In this document: positions 1 to 11,375 of the stretch, piece by piece
How the letters are laid out: every line of letters starts with the position of its first letter
Position numbering within the stretch: position 1 is the first letter of the stretch
DNA from: Laetiporus sulphureus 93-53
Lineage: Eukaryota > Basidiomycota > Agaricomycetes > Polyporales > Laetiporaceae
Assembly: GCF_001632365.1 (NCBI RefSeq)
Contig: NW_024468574.1
Location: 105,464 to 169,463 of the forward strand
DNA length: 64,000 nt
Direction of reading: 5' to 3'
The notes under the pieces: model-generated
Databases searched by the model: none
What the model saw: the letters and a program-made list of their open reading frames with translations, nothing else
What the model was told of the DNA's origin: nothing
Program-made: the position numbers and the translations under genes

Positions 1-1085
1 GGGGTGTTGACCATTCGTTCAGAAAATCACAGACTCGGGCAAGATCACCAAGTCTGCTCACCCAGGTGCGCATCTTCCTCGTCTTCCCTCTACATAGCGA
101 AGTCTGTACTGAGTTTTCGGTTTGTAGCGAGGTTCTCGCCTGACGACAAGTTCTCGCGACACCGCGTGACGATCAAAAAACGTTATGGCATTCTGTTGAC
201 CCAGCTACCCTGCAAGCCGATGTAGACCGGGTCCAGGACACACGTGGACGCACATCGGGCAGTCCCGCTGCTCCCCGCCATTCACTCATCGTGGCGACGC
301 AGCGACATAGTCGCATGACGGTCATTTTGATACCCAATGGAGTTCCACTCCGCAGTGCGCAGGCGGCCTACCGGGGACGGGGCTATAGATGATTGTATGA
401 TGAAGACGTTCAGTTGTATTGGTTGTATCTGCCAGTGTTTGATGAGTATCTGATGCCGCACTACTGAAGCTACATGGCTTATTCTTGGACCTCATATAAA
501 TATGGTAGTGTCTACTGCCGCGCCTGTCCGTAGCGAATCAGCGCTTCAACTTCGTGCACGCTTGTCAGGTCATGTCGCTGCTTCTCGCGCTGAGAAACCC
601 ATCTGCATGCCCAGGAAGAGGCGGCTTTTTGCATTCCGTTTCGCATCCGAGATAGTTACTCGCGTTCCTGGATAACTGAATGTGCATCAATGCAAAGAAT
701 CTGCTGCGCAATAGGAAGGGTAAAGCTCGAGTTCAGCGGTCATGGAGCAGATCCTTGAGCGACCTCGGTCGCGTGTTCAAAGCGTTTTCCAGTCCACCTG
801 AGCGCGGAAACCCTCTTCCGATGTGGTCGGTCGAAGCGCTTTGCTCCTTGTGTCTAGACAACTCAGTTGTAGAAACAGCTGTGAACCCGTGTGTGAGCCA
901 CTACAAGGATTACGTACAAAATGTTTACAAGTTAGATATGCGTGAATACGTAGTGTGGATGGCTGGCAGTGATTGGGCCGCGAGCTGTCTTTCCCCATCC
1001 TACTCTCACGTTCTACTCGACCTCCATCCCGCCTCCTCACGACGCCTCGCATGCGCTGACGCTTTCGCCGCCGACCCAGTCAACA
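1..1085. other. Upstream region of chitin synthase, no gene supported
   Basis: No reading frame here has coding character or a recognisable domain. A TATAAATA-like element lies near 495-502, but it is almost 600 bases before the chitin synthase start, so its role is uncertain. The end of a neighbouring gene outside the window could lie here. Confidence 0.4.
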
Positions 1086-4000
1086 ATGGATCGTCGTGGC
1101 CAACGTCCGCCGCGCTCCGCGCGTCCGCCGCCATTCTCGCCCTCCTCCCCCTCTTCGCCCCCGGCGCTCGACCAGCAGCCGTACCTCTCGTACCATCAGC
1201 CGACCAGTTCGACGGAGCTCTCGCGCAACATCTCCTTCCAGACGAAGGAGAGCGGCGACAGGCATGGCCTTGTCGACCAGGAGCGTCAGAGGGCGTACAC
1301 GGCGTACCACCACACGCAGGTGCAGTCGCCCCCAGACCCCGGGTTTGCAGAAGCGGGTGGAGTGGACACTGCGGTGAATAGGAAGAAGAGTCTGGTCAGG
1401 CCTGACAGGGAGAAAATCGAGCCGGGACACAGATTGTACCACTATAGGAACCATGCAGCTCAGATGGAGGACGAAGGTGGTGGAAATGCCATCCCATCTA
1501 GTGCGTATATTTCCTCGCGGCGCATATACTCGATTCTGATGATACTCTGCATTTCCTGCTGCTTCCCGCTCCGAATCGTCACCTCATGCTTCGTCGCTGT
1601 TAATTTGCAAAACCCGTCCATTCTATGCATACACCTGGCCACTGCTTACTTCCGACATCCTCGTAATGCCTAATATGCGTTGTCTGTCTTTTAACGGTTT
1701 TCGGTGCACTGCCTTTCAACATGCGCCTCATCGCATTGGTTCCATTGCTGTCGCTTGGGTCTCACCACATGGACCTCACTCACGCTTGTCTCCTGATCTC
1801 GTTGCTCCTGCGACCCGCCGTGCAACGTGGACTGTATGGCTGCCATACCATTTTTTTCGTTCTCTCCGCGTTCCTCAGCAACCGGAAATGTGCCTCAGAC
1901 GCAACTTCTGCGGCGTGGGAAGTCGCTCCTTGGGCGAGAAGAGGACGTGCACGAGTCGGGTCTTGCCTTGTTCAAAAGAGGACAGACACAACGTCGCAAG
2001 AAGGTCCCAGAGCCAGACAGCACGCCCAAGCGGACCTGTATGGACAGACTAGGGCCTGGCCCTAAGGGGCCATGGTTTATGTACTGTTTCATTATAACGT
2101 GTCTAGTTCCGCCGCCCCTACTCAGACTATTTGGTGAGGCCCACAGACAAGTATAGTGGATCATTTCATCTCATGTAGGTTTGTACTCTAGGTATTCGTA
2201 CGCCCGAGCAAATCCGCGCATGGCGTGAAAAGATAGGTCTCATCGGAATTATCCTGGCGCTCATGGCCGCAGTCGGATTTATCACTTTTGGTTTCACTGA
2301 GACGGTCTGCGGGACGCCGCCAAACCGCTACCACGCCGGCTCGATACAGGACGCGTCGGTGATCATCCATGGCTATGATTACGACTTCTCGGACTTCAAG
2401 CACCCGAAAGTAGGGAACTTTGATGGCACATCGAATCCGCTGGATGTAGGCGGCTGGCATGTCGCGGGCGCGGATATTTCGTTCATGTTCCAGACCACGG
2501 GCGGGTATTGTTCGAGCTATATCACGAAGGCCGCCAACTCGTCGATTAACGGCACTACGAAGGACCCGGATTGGTACTTCCCGTGCAACGCCTTCCCTCA
2601 AGATGGCTCTTCGACTGTCAACTTGACAGACTATGATTCCAACACAACATGCCACCTTTCGTCCACAGCGAGGTCGGATCTGGCAGCCATGACGCCCTTG
2701 GGTGAAGTTTACTACACGTGGAGTGACCTTGCTGATCCGTCGCGCAATCTGGTTGTTTATGAGCAGTGAGTAGTGTGTATGGTGGAACGAGAGCTTGGCT
2801 AATCGAATCAATCAGATCAGTACTGGACTTCGGTTTGCTGAACTGGCTTAATTCGTCAGAAGTGAGCTACCCGTCGATATTCGACGAGTTCAAGACGGGG
2901 AACAGCACATTCAGTGGAAGGGATCTTTCGATGTTTTTCATGCGTACAAACGAGCGGGAGCTCGGCCAATGTCTGGAGCAGATCATCAAAGTTGGCTTCA
3001 TTGACACGAAGACGATCGGGTGTATAGCCTCCCAAGTCGTGCTGTACGTCTCCTTGGTGTTCATCATTGGCGTCGTCGGCATTCGGTTCGCCATCGCGCT
3101 CTACTTCTTCTGGTTCATTTCGGCGAAGGTCGGGAACTACAACAACGAGACATATCAGCAGCGTCGACAACGCATGCTGGAGATCGAGGACTGGACGAAC
3201 CATATCTACAAGCCTGCCCCTGCGGGGTACAGGCCGAATGTGTACAAGAACGGCGTGGCCAAGGGTACGAAGAAGCTCAATACGTTCCTACCGAGCACTT
3301 CGCGCTTTACACCGTCGGATACGATGTTTAAGCCCGGTATGGGTGGCATCCGTACCCCGGGTGCATACGGTATACTAGAGCCCATCCCATACAAGAGAGG
3401 CGGGAACAGTGTCTATGCTTCGCCCAGCGGGAAGAGCCTTTCTAAAGTTGGAACACCAGATACGCCTGGCTATCGTCACTCTCGCAGTTCCATCTCGCTC
3501 GCCACCGAAGGGCCGCGCGGTCTGTTCGTGGATACCCCCTGTCCCTTCCCGCTGCACAATGTCGTGCCACAACCGCCTCCTGACTACGAACCGTTCAATT
3601 TCCCTCTAGCCCATACGATCTGCCTTGTCACGGCGTACTCCGAGTCCACCGAGGGCCTCAGGACCACGCTCGACTCTCTCGTAACTACGGACTATCCGAA
3701 CAGTCACAAGCTCATTCTCGTCATTGCTGATGGCATGGTCAAGGGCGCAGGTAACTCGATGACGACGCCGGAGATCTGTCTATCGATGATGAAAGAGCTT
3801 ATCGTCCCGCAGGAGGAGGTCGAAGCTCACTCGTACGTAGCTATCGCCGATGGACACAAACGACATAACATGGCCAAGGTTTACGCTGGCTTCTATGATT
3901 ACGATAATGAGACTATTGAGCTCTCAAAGCAGCAGCGTGTCCCAATGATCTTGGTTGCGAAAGTCGGCAACCCACTCGAGGCGAAGGATGCAAAGCCAGG

Positions 4001-6124
4001 CAATCGCGGCAAGCGCGACTCACAGATCGTACTGATGGGCTTCCTTCAGAAGGTGATGTTTGACGAGCGAATGACGACGTTCGAGTACGAGTTCTTCAAC
4101 TCGATCTGGCGCGTCACCGGTATCAGCCCGGATCGGTACGAGGTGGTGCTCTGCGTTGATGCAGACACCAAGGTCTTCCCGGACTCTTTAAGTAGGCTGG
4201 TGGCGTGTATGGTGCAGGACTATGAGGTCATGGGTATCTGCGGCGAGACGAAGATCGCGAACAAGAGCGAGAGTTGGGTTACCATGATCCAAGGTCCGTG
4301 TATTATTTGCAGTTCATTATGCTCATTTACTGATAAACTCGCGTAGTCTTTGAGTACTTCATTTCTCACCATATGACCAAGGCATTCGAGTCGACATTCG
4401 GCAGCGTCACTTGTCTACCGGGTTGTTTCAGCATGTACCGCATCAAGGCGCCCAAGGGTGATTCTGGATACTGGGTCCCAATATTGGCAAATCCGGATAT
4501 CGTCGAGCACTATTCGGAGAACATCGTGGACACGTTGCACAAGAAGAACCTGCTGCTGCTTGGAGAGGATCGGTACCTTACTACTCTGCTTCTGAAGACA
4601 TTCCCGAAGCGTAAGAACATTTTCTGCGCGTCCGCAGTGTGCAAGACTATCGTGCCGGATACGTTCAGCGTGCTCTTGTCGCAGCGACGTCGTTGGATCA
4701 ACTCGACTGTCCACAACCTCGCGGAGCTCATCCTGGTCAGAGATATGTGCGGTACCTTCTGCTTCTCAATGCAGTTCGTCGTGGGAATGGAGCTTGTTGG
4801 GACGCTCGTCCTTCCCGCTGCCATCTCTTTTACCCTCTACGTTATCGTCGACTCAATCATTCCGCATAAGTCCAGCACGACCATCCCGCTGGTGCTACTC
4901 GCGATTGTCCTCGGTCTCCCCGGTGTGCTCATTGTGGTGACCTCGTTCAAGATGTCGTATGTCGGCTGGATGGTCATCTACCTATTTTCGTTGCCAATAT
5001 GGAACGGAGTCCTTCCGTCGTATTCATTTTGGCATTTCGACGACTTCTCATGGGGTCAGACGAGGCAGGTTGCAGGTGATACTGTGGGCACGGAAAATCA
5101 CGGTGACAAGGAGGGAGAGTTCGACTCGACGCATATTGTCATGAAACGATGGGCCGAGTTCGAGCGGGAGAGACGATGGAAGAGTGGCACTCAGTCGCGA
5201 GATTCGACATTCTTCGAGTACAGGTCGAACTCGCCAAAGAGGTATGTTTAGCATTTGCATCTCCGCGACACATAGCACTTACTTATGAGGAACAGGAGTG
5301 ACAGTAGACGACCGTCGCTGTCTTCGACGGCTGACTATCCGCAGCTCCAGCAGCAACAGCAATATGATTCGGAAACCTATGAATCTTCTAACGTGGCAGC
5401 CACACGTCCACGCAGGGACAGCAACCAGCTGCTGATGCTCCCGGCGCCTCTAGCTGTGAATCGATATTCAGGGCCTGCGCCGGCTCCTTCCGTGTCTACT
5501 TCTGATATGGTGTCTCATTCAAGCGAGGAAGGAACATCCGAGGTCGGATCGGCTCACAAACTAGTCCCCACTCCTGCGACAACGGATTATCAGGACGACT
5601 ATGAAGCCTCGCCGTACTCTTCACAGACTCATACTCCACAGCAGGCTCCTCAGTACCAAGAGCAGCATTACCCGCAGCAGCCGCACACTCAAAGGCAGAA
5701 CACTGGCCAACATCGCGCCCAGCCCTCGCAAGCGCAAGCACAGCTTGACTACCAAGCGCGTATCACGCGTGCCGTCCTCCGACAAGGTACCGCTACGGGT
5801 CAGCAAGTAGGCGAGACGTACAATCCATACGGCCAGCAAGGTGGCTACATTGACTCGCCTGCTGTTCCGTTCACGACGGACCCAGAAGATATGCCGCTCG
5901 CTCCGCCTCCGCGCCCGGCTCCATCTAGGTCACGCGGAGTAAGTCTGGCAGACAACGGAGTTGTTCCTGGTCCCGGGGGTGTACGGCGGGTGTCGAGACA
6001 GGCGCGCAGGGCGTCATCGCAGGCTTCGCCGCAGAATCGATACTCTCGAACGTCGACATCGCCGTATGGCAACCTTCCGCCTGGTGCTGCACCACCACAA
6101 GGAGGTTATGGGAATGGATATTGA
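1086..6124 (+). CDS. CHS3: Class IV (CHS3-type) chitin synthase
   Basis: Polymerises UDP-GlcNAc into chitin at the plasma membrane. Six exons (1086-1500, 1879-2133, 2192-2765, 2816-4293, 4347-5241, 5296-6124) sum to 1,481 codons. The N-terminus is proline-rich and disordered, followed by membrane segments near residues 200-222 and 240-260. A cytochrome-b5-like extracellular stretch (about 270-410) and more membrane helices near 490-515 come next. The GT2 catalytic core carries CVDADTK (about 861), LGEDRYL (about 978) and the family signature QRRRW (about 1018). C-terminal membrane helices follow. The last exon encodes a Gln/Pro/Ser-rich tail of about 275 residues, making the protein longer than yeast Chs3 (about 1,165). 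The start is chosen because exon 1 carries the conserved segment before the first helix. Assignment to class IV is strong; the exact paralog name is not certain. Confidence 0.93.
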
Positions 6125-6611
6125 TGACCTGCTGCTACGAATGACTGAACTTTACGTGTGGACGTGGATTTAATGAACTTTCTCTTCCTTATCTTCCCCG
6201 TGTTGTCTCGTTTTCTACCACGCTTAGGCCTCATTCGGACCACTTCCTTTGTTTGATGCGTTATTCACGTATATTCACGATCGTTGTACAGTCAAGCATG
6301 TATATGTACGTGCTGCGCCAAGGACATCCGCATTGGTTACAGTAGCATACCCACGTATATTGTCACACTGTTCCATACAGACAATAATTGCATACGTCGC
6401 TCGGTCATTCCGCTACATCAACCGAAAGCATCAACAACGAGAAGGGTCACGGTGATGCTGCCACTGCTTCCACGTAAGTACATATGGCGATAAATTGGTG
6501 GCTATGGCGGGCGTCTTGGAGCGATCCACTAGGCTTCATCCTGTCAAGCCCACATCATAAAATGTGAGGGTACCGGTCCTCGTATGCGTGATCCCCCTTT
6601 TTCGCAACGCC
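6125..6611. other. Intergenic spacer, 487 bases
   Basis: Holds the chitin synthase 3' end and the DUF3140 gene promoter. Only short unconserved frames are present and I see no RNA gene or repeat. Confidence 0.5.
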
Positions 6612-7562
6612 ATGGTCAAGTCCAAGGAGGACGTCATCGCGCAGTTCAACGAGCATGTCAACATGACGGCCGATGAGCTGCAGGAGTGGCTGGACGATCC
6701 GAAGAGCGAGAAGGCAGGCACTGGCGTCGGTATCGAGAGCGGGCATAAGATCATCGAGATCCTGAAGAAGAACCCGGACAAGGACCCAGAAAAATACGAT
6801 GAGGTGAAGACGTTCTGGTCCGATTGGTGGGATTGGGATTTATTGACGAGAACGGAACCCAGGGGGATATCGAGCATATGAGGAAGGTCGTAGGGTATGT
6901 TACGACGGATTATTGAGTGGTATTTTGGCGTGGTTACGATCTACATTTGGCGTGCAGATATCTCGGCAGACACCTTGCGCAAGAGGGTCATTTGAAGGAG
7001 ACGAAGACGAAGGAAGAGCTAGAGAACACAAAGAGCACGATCAGGTAGTGATACTCCTATACTGCGCTCACCATTTTGCTGACGTAGACCACTATCAGCT
7101 TAAAGAATTGGGCCCATGTGAGTCCATCGTGCACTGCTACGGTCATTGCAGGCAATCATGTCGTGCGTCGCTGACCGCTCTCGACAGGACCCGATCAAGA
7201 CGCTCGAAGGCGATGCCAATGAGGACGGCGCCAAAGCATCGAACGTCGAGGAAAACTGCAAGGAGACGGGCGACGAACAAGAAACCCGCTCGACGGAGAA
7301 AAGTCAGAACGTTTCTGAGCCTGGCGAGGTCGCGGGATCCAAGAGGAAGCTGCCGGATGACGACGAAGGTGAAGTTGATGGTGAGGATCCTGAGACGTCC
7401 GGAGATGTTCGGGAGAACGACGGAAAGGCAAGCGTATTCAATGGGGACGATGACGACGAGATCGAGGAGCGTGCTCGTAAGAAGTCCAAGACTGCGGACG
7501 AAGACTCTGCCCAAGTCGAACATGCTGGAGAGGGCACCGAGGACATAGAGGACGCTGAGTGA
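6612..7562 (+). CDS. DUF3140-domain protein with acidic C-terminal tail
   Basis: Five exons (6612-6803, 6863-6894, 6958-7044, 7099-7117, 7188-7562) join to 235 codons, 234 residues. The first 110 or so residues match what I know of DUF3140, a small helical domain found in bacteria and fungi: an opening KSKEDVIAQF, then the core ELQEWL, KIIEIL and the segment around GRHLAQEG. The remainder is low-complexity, rich in Glu, Asp and Lys with KRK and KKSK basic patches, which suggests a nuclear or nucleic-acid-associated protein. Its molecular function is unknown. Two very short internal exons (32 and 19 bases) are needed to keep the domain intact, and the joined frame supports them. The start ATG directly precedes the conserved domain, as in relatives. 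Confidence 0.8.
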
Positions 7563-7908
7563 TTGTAATGCTGTATTTTGCAAAACAAAGGGAGGGAGGG
7601 GAGTTGTATCTGAAACGTAGTCAACCACATATTCTCAGTGAAGGCACGCAACAACAGTTTTAATAATTCCAGCGTCAAGGCCGGCGGTGAAGTCGTGCGC
7701 TACTACAGGCGCTTACACGCTCGCTGTGCACGTGTGCGCGAGGTGACGCGACCTCGTGACTGACGCGACTTGCGTCGATGTTTGTGTATTTCCTCGCGTC
7801 AACTGTCGCGCATACTCCCGAGATGCGCGTAGATAAATAGTCCGCGCTACCCCCTCCCCGCGCTTTCCCCCCTCCCCCGACTTTTCTCTCATCCCATACG
7901 CGCTTACC
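7563..7908. promoter_or_regulatory. Spacer and likely promoter of homeobox gene
   Basis: A pyrimidine-rich leader (about 7850-7905, mostly C and T) lies directly before the ATG, a common basidiomycete core-promoter or 5' leader feature. An AT-rich AGATAAATAG-like element lies near 7830, about 75 bases before the start. Its function is inferred only from position. Confidence 0.35.
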
Positions 7909-9143
7909 ATGAACGCCCCCCTAGACGTCCCGCGCCTCTCGCGCACCAACTCTGCCTCCAGCGTTTCATCCATGGACACTGTAGCGAGCAGTGACACTGT
8001 CGTGTGCACGGACGGCTGCGACACTGGGGGACGGCGAACGCGAAAACGGTTCACCCACGTCCAGCTGATGATGCTCGAGCACTTGTACCACCAGACCTCG
8101 CATCCTACGCGCGAACAGCGCGACGCGGTGGCAAAACAGGGAAACATGTACGTAGCACTCCTCGACAGCTGCTTCTCGGCCGTCGCGGAGGAGCTATGCT
8201 TCTAGTTGCTCGTGCACTTGCTCATGATCCATATTCTGACAGGGAGACACGCTCCGTCACGATATGGTTCCAGAACAAGCGGCAGACGGAGCGTCGCGGT
8301 CGCGCCTTCATCACATCTACGAGCCGTCCCCTCGTCTCTTCAAGTGACTCTCCTTTTTCCACCACGTGTGGGAAGACAATTCATTCCGTGCAGAACTCGG
8401 CTGGTACGCGAGTCCTCACGCGCTCCGCCTCCGACGTCGGGCCCTCCAGCAGAGCCACCTATTCACAAGACATAGGCACGCGGACGCTGGAGGCTCAAGC
8501 CACATCTCCCGCACCTGAAGGGAAACGAACCCAGCGTGTCGCACGCCATCTCTCTCTCGATGACATCGCCTCTCGCAGCGAACGTCCTCACCCACCGGAC
8601 GCGACGACGGCGACGCCGACGCGCTCTGTCCCCGCAATATTCCGCACTCCTCCGCGCCCGCGTCCACCCTCCCTATGGGAGAACATGCTTTCCTCTCCTG
8701 TCGCGACCTCGCCCGACCCGAAGGCGGACCGCGCCATGCTCGAGTTCGTGCAACAGCGCGTCAAGCGCAGCCGCACGCTCGAGTGGGCATGTGCTGCCGC
8801 ACGTGTCGGCACGCTTGAGAGTAAAACGAAAGAGGTGTCGGAGAGTGAGGACGCACTGACGTTGGACCTGGGGGAGGACAGCGACGATGGGGAAGTGCAT
8901 GAGGCGCTCACACCGAGCAGCAGTCAGACATCCATCGAGGACGTTGACGGAGTCTGCAGTATCAAAAATATCGGTCGAGAGCATAACGTACCAATTCGCC
9001 TCGAGCGAGGAGGAAGCATGGATTATCGCATACGCAAGGCAGCCGCGGACAAGAGGAAAGGATGTGTCGGGGCACGACGAATGCGCGACGAAGACATGAT
9101 GGATGCCGCATTGGCACTATGTGGCCTTGGGAAGCTCAAGTGA
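7909..9143 (+). CDS. Homeodomain transcription factor
   Basis: Two exons (7909-8147 and 8243-9143) give 379 residues. The homeodomain occupies about residues 41-100 and is of standard 60-residue, non-TALE length. It starts with basic RRTRKRF, has LEHLY in helix 1, and ends in recognition helix WFQNKR followed by a basic stretch, so W48, F49, N51 and R53 are kept. The intron splits the domain just before helix 3. The rest is Ser/Pro-rich with a C-terminal acidic patch, as expected for a nuclear regulator. Mating-type HD2 proteins have different recognition helices and characteristic neighbours that are absent here, so I read this as a developmental or general homeobox factor. Target genes cannot be told from sequence. 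Confidence 0.88.
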
Positions 9144-9284
9144 GCCCATATATGTTGTATGGCAAAACGGAAATGACCACATCGATTATGGCGATATTAT
9201 AGTTGTATGTATGTAGCACTGGAGGATCTATGTTCAGCATCTATGAAGGTTATAGCTATTCGTGAGGGATATCACTCATGCGTG

Positions 9285-10550
9285 TCATGAAGATCCTGTC
9301 CGCAGCCAGCCGATTTTGTACAGCTTATAACCGCCCTCGTCCGCCCTTCCCACTCCTTCGTGCCGCTCAAGCTTCTCCACAGATAGTATGGCCAGCCCGT
9401 GCGAGTTACCATCCGTTCCGTCGCATTTTGCAGTGATCGGGGCGCGAGAAAAGACACGTTCGATGGTGTCACTCATGCCTTCGTGCCTTCCCGTCGGACG
9501 CAATGGGATAATGAGCCAGCAGACACCATGCGGGTCTCCAGTGTCGTTTGGACGAAGAAGGGCACGTTCGACGCAGCTTTTGATCCATTGCGCATGTTGT
9601 GGATGGTAGATCACATCGGCAGCGAGGATGACGTCGAACGAAGACTCCAACTCAGCATCATAGACCGGGTGTTCCCAGTCCAGTGCACGCACAACTAGTA
9701 GCTTGTCACTGCTGACTGCATTCGGCGAACCGGGAAAGTTCGAGTCCACATTGGCCTGCAAATTTGCCAGGACGGACGGATGGTAATCAGTCGCGATCAC
9801 AGACGCAGCGAACTGATGCGCTGCCGCATTCCGCTGGAGGAGCTTCGCTGCGGCGATGCTTAGCAGACCTGTGCCCGCACCAAGTTCAAGAACTCTCGGA
9901 TTGCTCCCGTCTTCCTTAACAGAGAGCCCGAACGAGCGCGGCGAAACGCATAGGCGCTCGGCGAGAAGGATCGAGCTCGCCCAGCTCTGCAACCCGACAG
10001 AGGTATGGTCCTCGCTCAGCAGCGGGGCGTCGTTAAGCTCGACGTCCACCTCGCCACCGTCCGCAGGGAACGTGAACCACCTTGTGAGCGCTTCCTCCTC
10101 GTCTTTGCCGGCGAAAGCGGCAAGAATTGATGCGGCGGAGTCGACGAGCGTGGCGCGGGCGTCAGACTCTTCGTTTATAGGGTACAACCAGGCGTCGGAG
10201 CGCGCAGTGAAGGCGGTGAGCCAGCGGACGGCGTACTCGCGTTCGAAGGTGTCGGAGCGAAGAATTCTATAATCTTCATCCTCCCCCTCATCGTCATCCG
10301 CGTACGTTTCCTCGCACTCGTCTTCTTCGGCAGAGGCATAACCAGAGTCCGGAACGGATGCATCGTGGATGATATGCTTCGGCAAACGCTTCATGGGCAG
10401 TGTTTGAGGCAGAGGGGGAGGTTGTAGCTCGGTATAAAGCGAGCGGAGATTTTGCAGGGCTTGCGAGATTTGATCCACAGAGCATTCAGCTAGTCGAGCG
10501 AGCGGGGGTAAGCTGGCCATGGGCGGCGTCGGGCGATAGCGACGATCCAT
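9285..10550 (-). CDS. EFM2: EFM2-like protein-lysine methyltransferase (Methyltransf_16)
   Basis: An intronless gene of 421 residues, very close to the length of yeast Efm2 (419), which methylates a lysine of elongation factor 2. The N-terminal half is helical with an acidic linker near residues 60-95. The class I SAM-binding fold begins after SVGLQSWASSILLAE, followed by motif I VLELGAGTGLLS, the acidic loop VIATDYHP and the family motif VILAADVIYHP. These place it firmly in the Methyltransf_16 family, which acts on lysines of translation factors and chaperones in the cytosol. The specific substrate (eEF2) is inferred from length and family. It is transcribed divergently from the GON7-like gene, with 359 bases between the start codons. 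Confidence 0.82.
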   Translation of the reverse strand: MDRRYRPTPPMASLPPLARLAECSVDQISQALQNLRSLYTELQPPPLPQTLPMKRLPKHIIHDASVPDSGYASAEEDECEETYADDDEGEDEDYRILRSDTFEREYAVRWLTAFTARSDAWLYPINEESDARATLVDSAASILAAFAGKDEEEALTRWFTFPADGGEVDVELNDAPLLSEDHTSVGLQSWASSILLAERLCVSPRSFGLSVKEDGSNPRVLELGAGTGLLSIAAAKLLQRNAAAHQFAASVIATDYHPSVLANLQANVDSNFPGSPNAVSSDKLLVVRALDWEHPVYDAELESSFDVILAADVIYHPQHAQWIKSCVERALLRPNDTGDPHGVCWLIIPLRPTGRHEGMSDTIERVFSRAPITAKCDGTDGNSHGLAILSVEKLERHEGVGRADEGGYKLYKIGWLRTGSS

Positions 10551-10909
10551 TGTTGCACCTAGAATAATCTACAAAAGCGTTGATAGATAGTGAATGACAG
10601 GAATCTCGTCGTCCCTCGATGCGATACGATACGATGCGAATTGAGAGGACCACTTCTAGGGTATTTTCACGCGTCTATAGACCCAGAAAAAGAGAGAAAG
10701 CTTCTAGCACAGTCTAAGAACAACCAAGGGTATGCAGCGAGGGACCCTTGGTTGTTATCGCACAAGGACAGGCATGGTGGCAGCGAAGGTCGATGTGGCC
10801 GAGGTCAAGGCGCACTTCGTGTTCTGCTACAGTTTTGTGACGGCTCGGCCATCTCCGACGGAGGCCTTTGGACAACAACCATCAACAACTTCGCGACTCG
10901 CTGCACGCC
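10551..10909. promoter_or_regulatory. Divergent intergenic region, EFM2-like and GON7-like genes
   Basis: This 359-base stretch separates the starts of two divergent genes. It contains a near-identical short inverted pair, CAACCAAGGGT near 10721 and ACCCTTGGTTG near 10744, which could form a hairpin or a paired protein site. No other feature is visible. Confidence 0.35.
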
Positions 10910-11197
10910 ATGGCCTCCGCGATCACCGTGACATACGAACTGCATCCGCCCTCAGATACGCCTGCAGCGGGCCTCGAGACAACCAAAACGCATACATTTC
11001 CTGTAGGGAATGCACTGGTGGGCAAACAGTACTATGACGTACTGAGAAATGCCATAGCGGAGGCGAAGAATACCCTCGGAGAGGAGTTGACCGCTTGGAG
11101 AGACGCGGTGGGAAACAGGGAGCAAGTTCAAGAGAGCAGGCTATCCCAAAATTACGACGAGGATGAGGACGGTGAAGATGAAGAAGCAGATGAGTAG
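10910..11197 (+). CDS. GON7: GON7-like EKC/KEOPS complex subunit
   Basis: A single-exon gene of 95 residues. It begins with a short beta-strand segment (ITVTYELHPP), has a central THTF and a helical part YYDVLRNAIAEAKNTLGEEL, and ends in a very acidic tail. This architecture and size fit fungal Gon7 proteins, the small fifth subunit of the KEOPS complex that makes t6A37 on tRNAs reading ANN codons. The similarity is judged from pattern and is weak, because Gon7 evolves fast. An in-frame TTG 42 bases upstream is unlikely to be the start, so I use the ATG. A small unrelated acidic protein remains possible. Confidence 0.6.
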   Translation: MASAITVTYELHPPSDTPAAGLETTKTHTFPVGNALVGKQYYDVLRNAIAEAKNTLGEELTAWRDAVGNREQVQESRLSQNYDEDEDGEDEEADE

Positions 11198-11375
11198 ATC
11201 CGAATTCTGTCACAACGTAACGTGAGTTCCGTCGAGCTGGTGGTTTTGGCATCGCATAAGCTCACAACGGAACAGCTGGAAGGCCTGTATATCGCAGCAA
11301 TGACAAGCATGGTGTGGGAGCACATATGACAGAGAATGTATAATGGACATGCACAGTACTCTGCCCAGCAGTCAA

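Noticed and set aside
7909..9143. Mating-type (HD) locus
   Set aside because: Only one homeodomain gene is present, the recognition helix is the ordinary WFQNKR type, and the usual mating-locus neighbours are missing.
10868..10909. Upstream TTG start for the GON7-like gene
   Set aside because: Non-AUG start in a nuclear fungal gene is unlikely, and the ATG at 10910 directly precedes the family-like beta strand.
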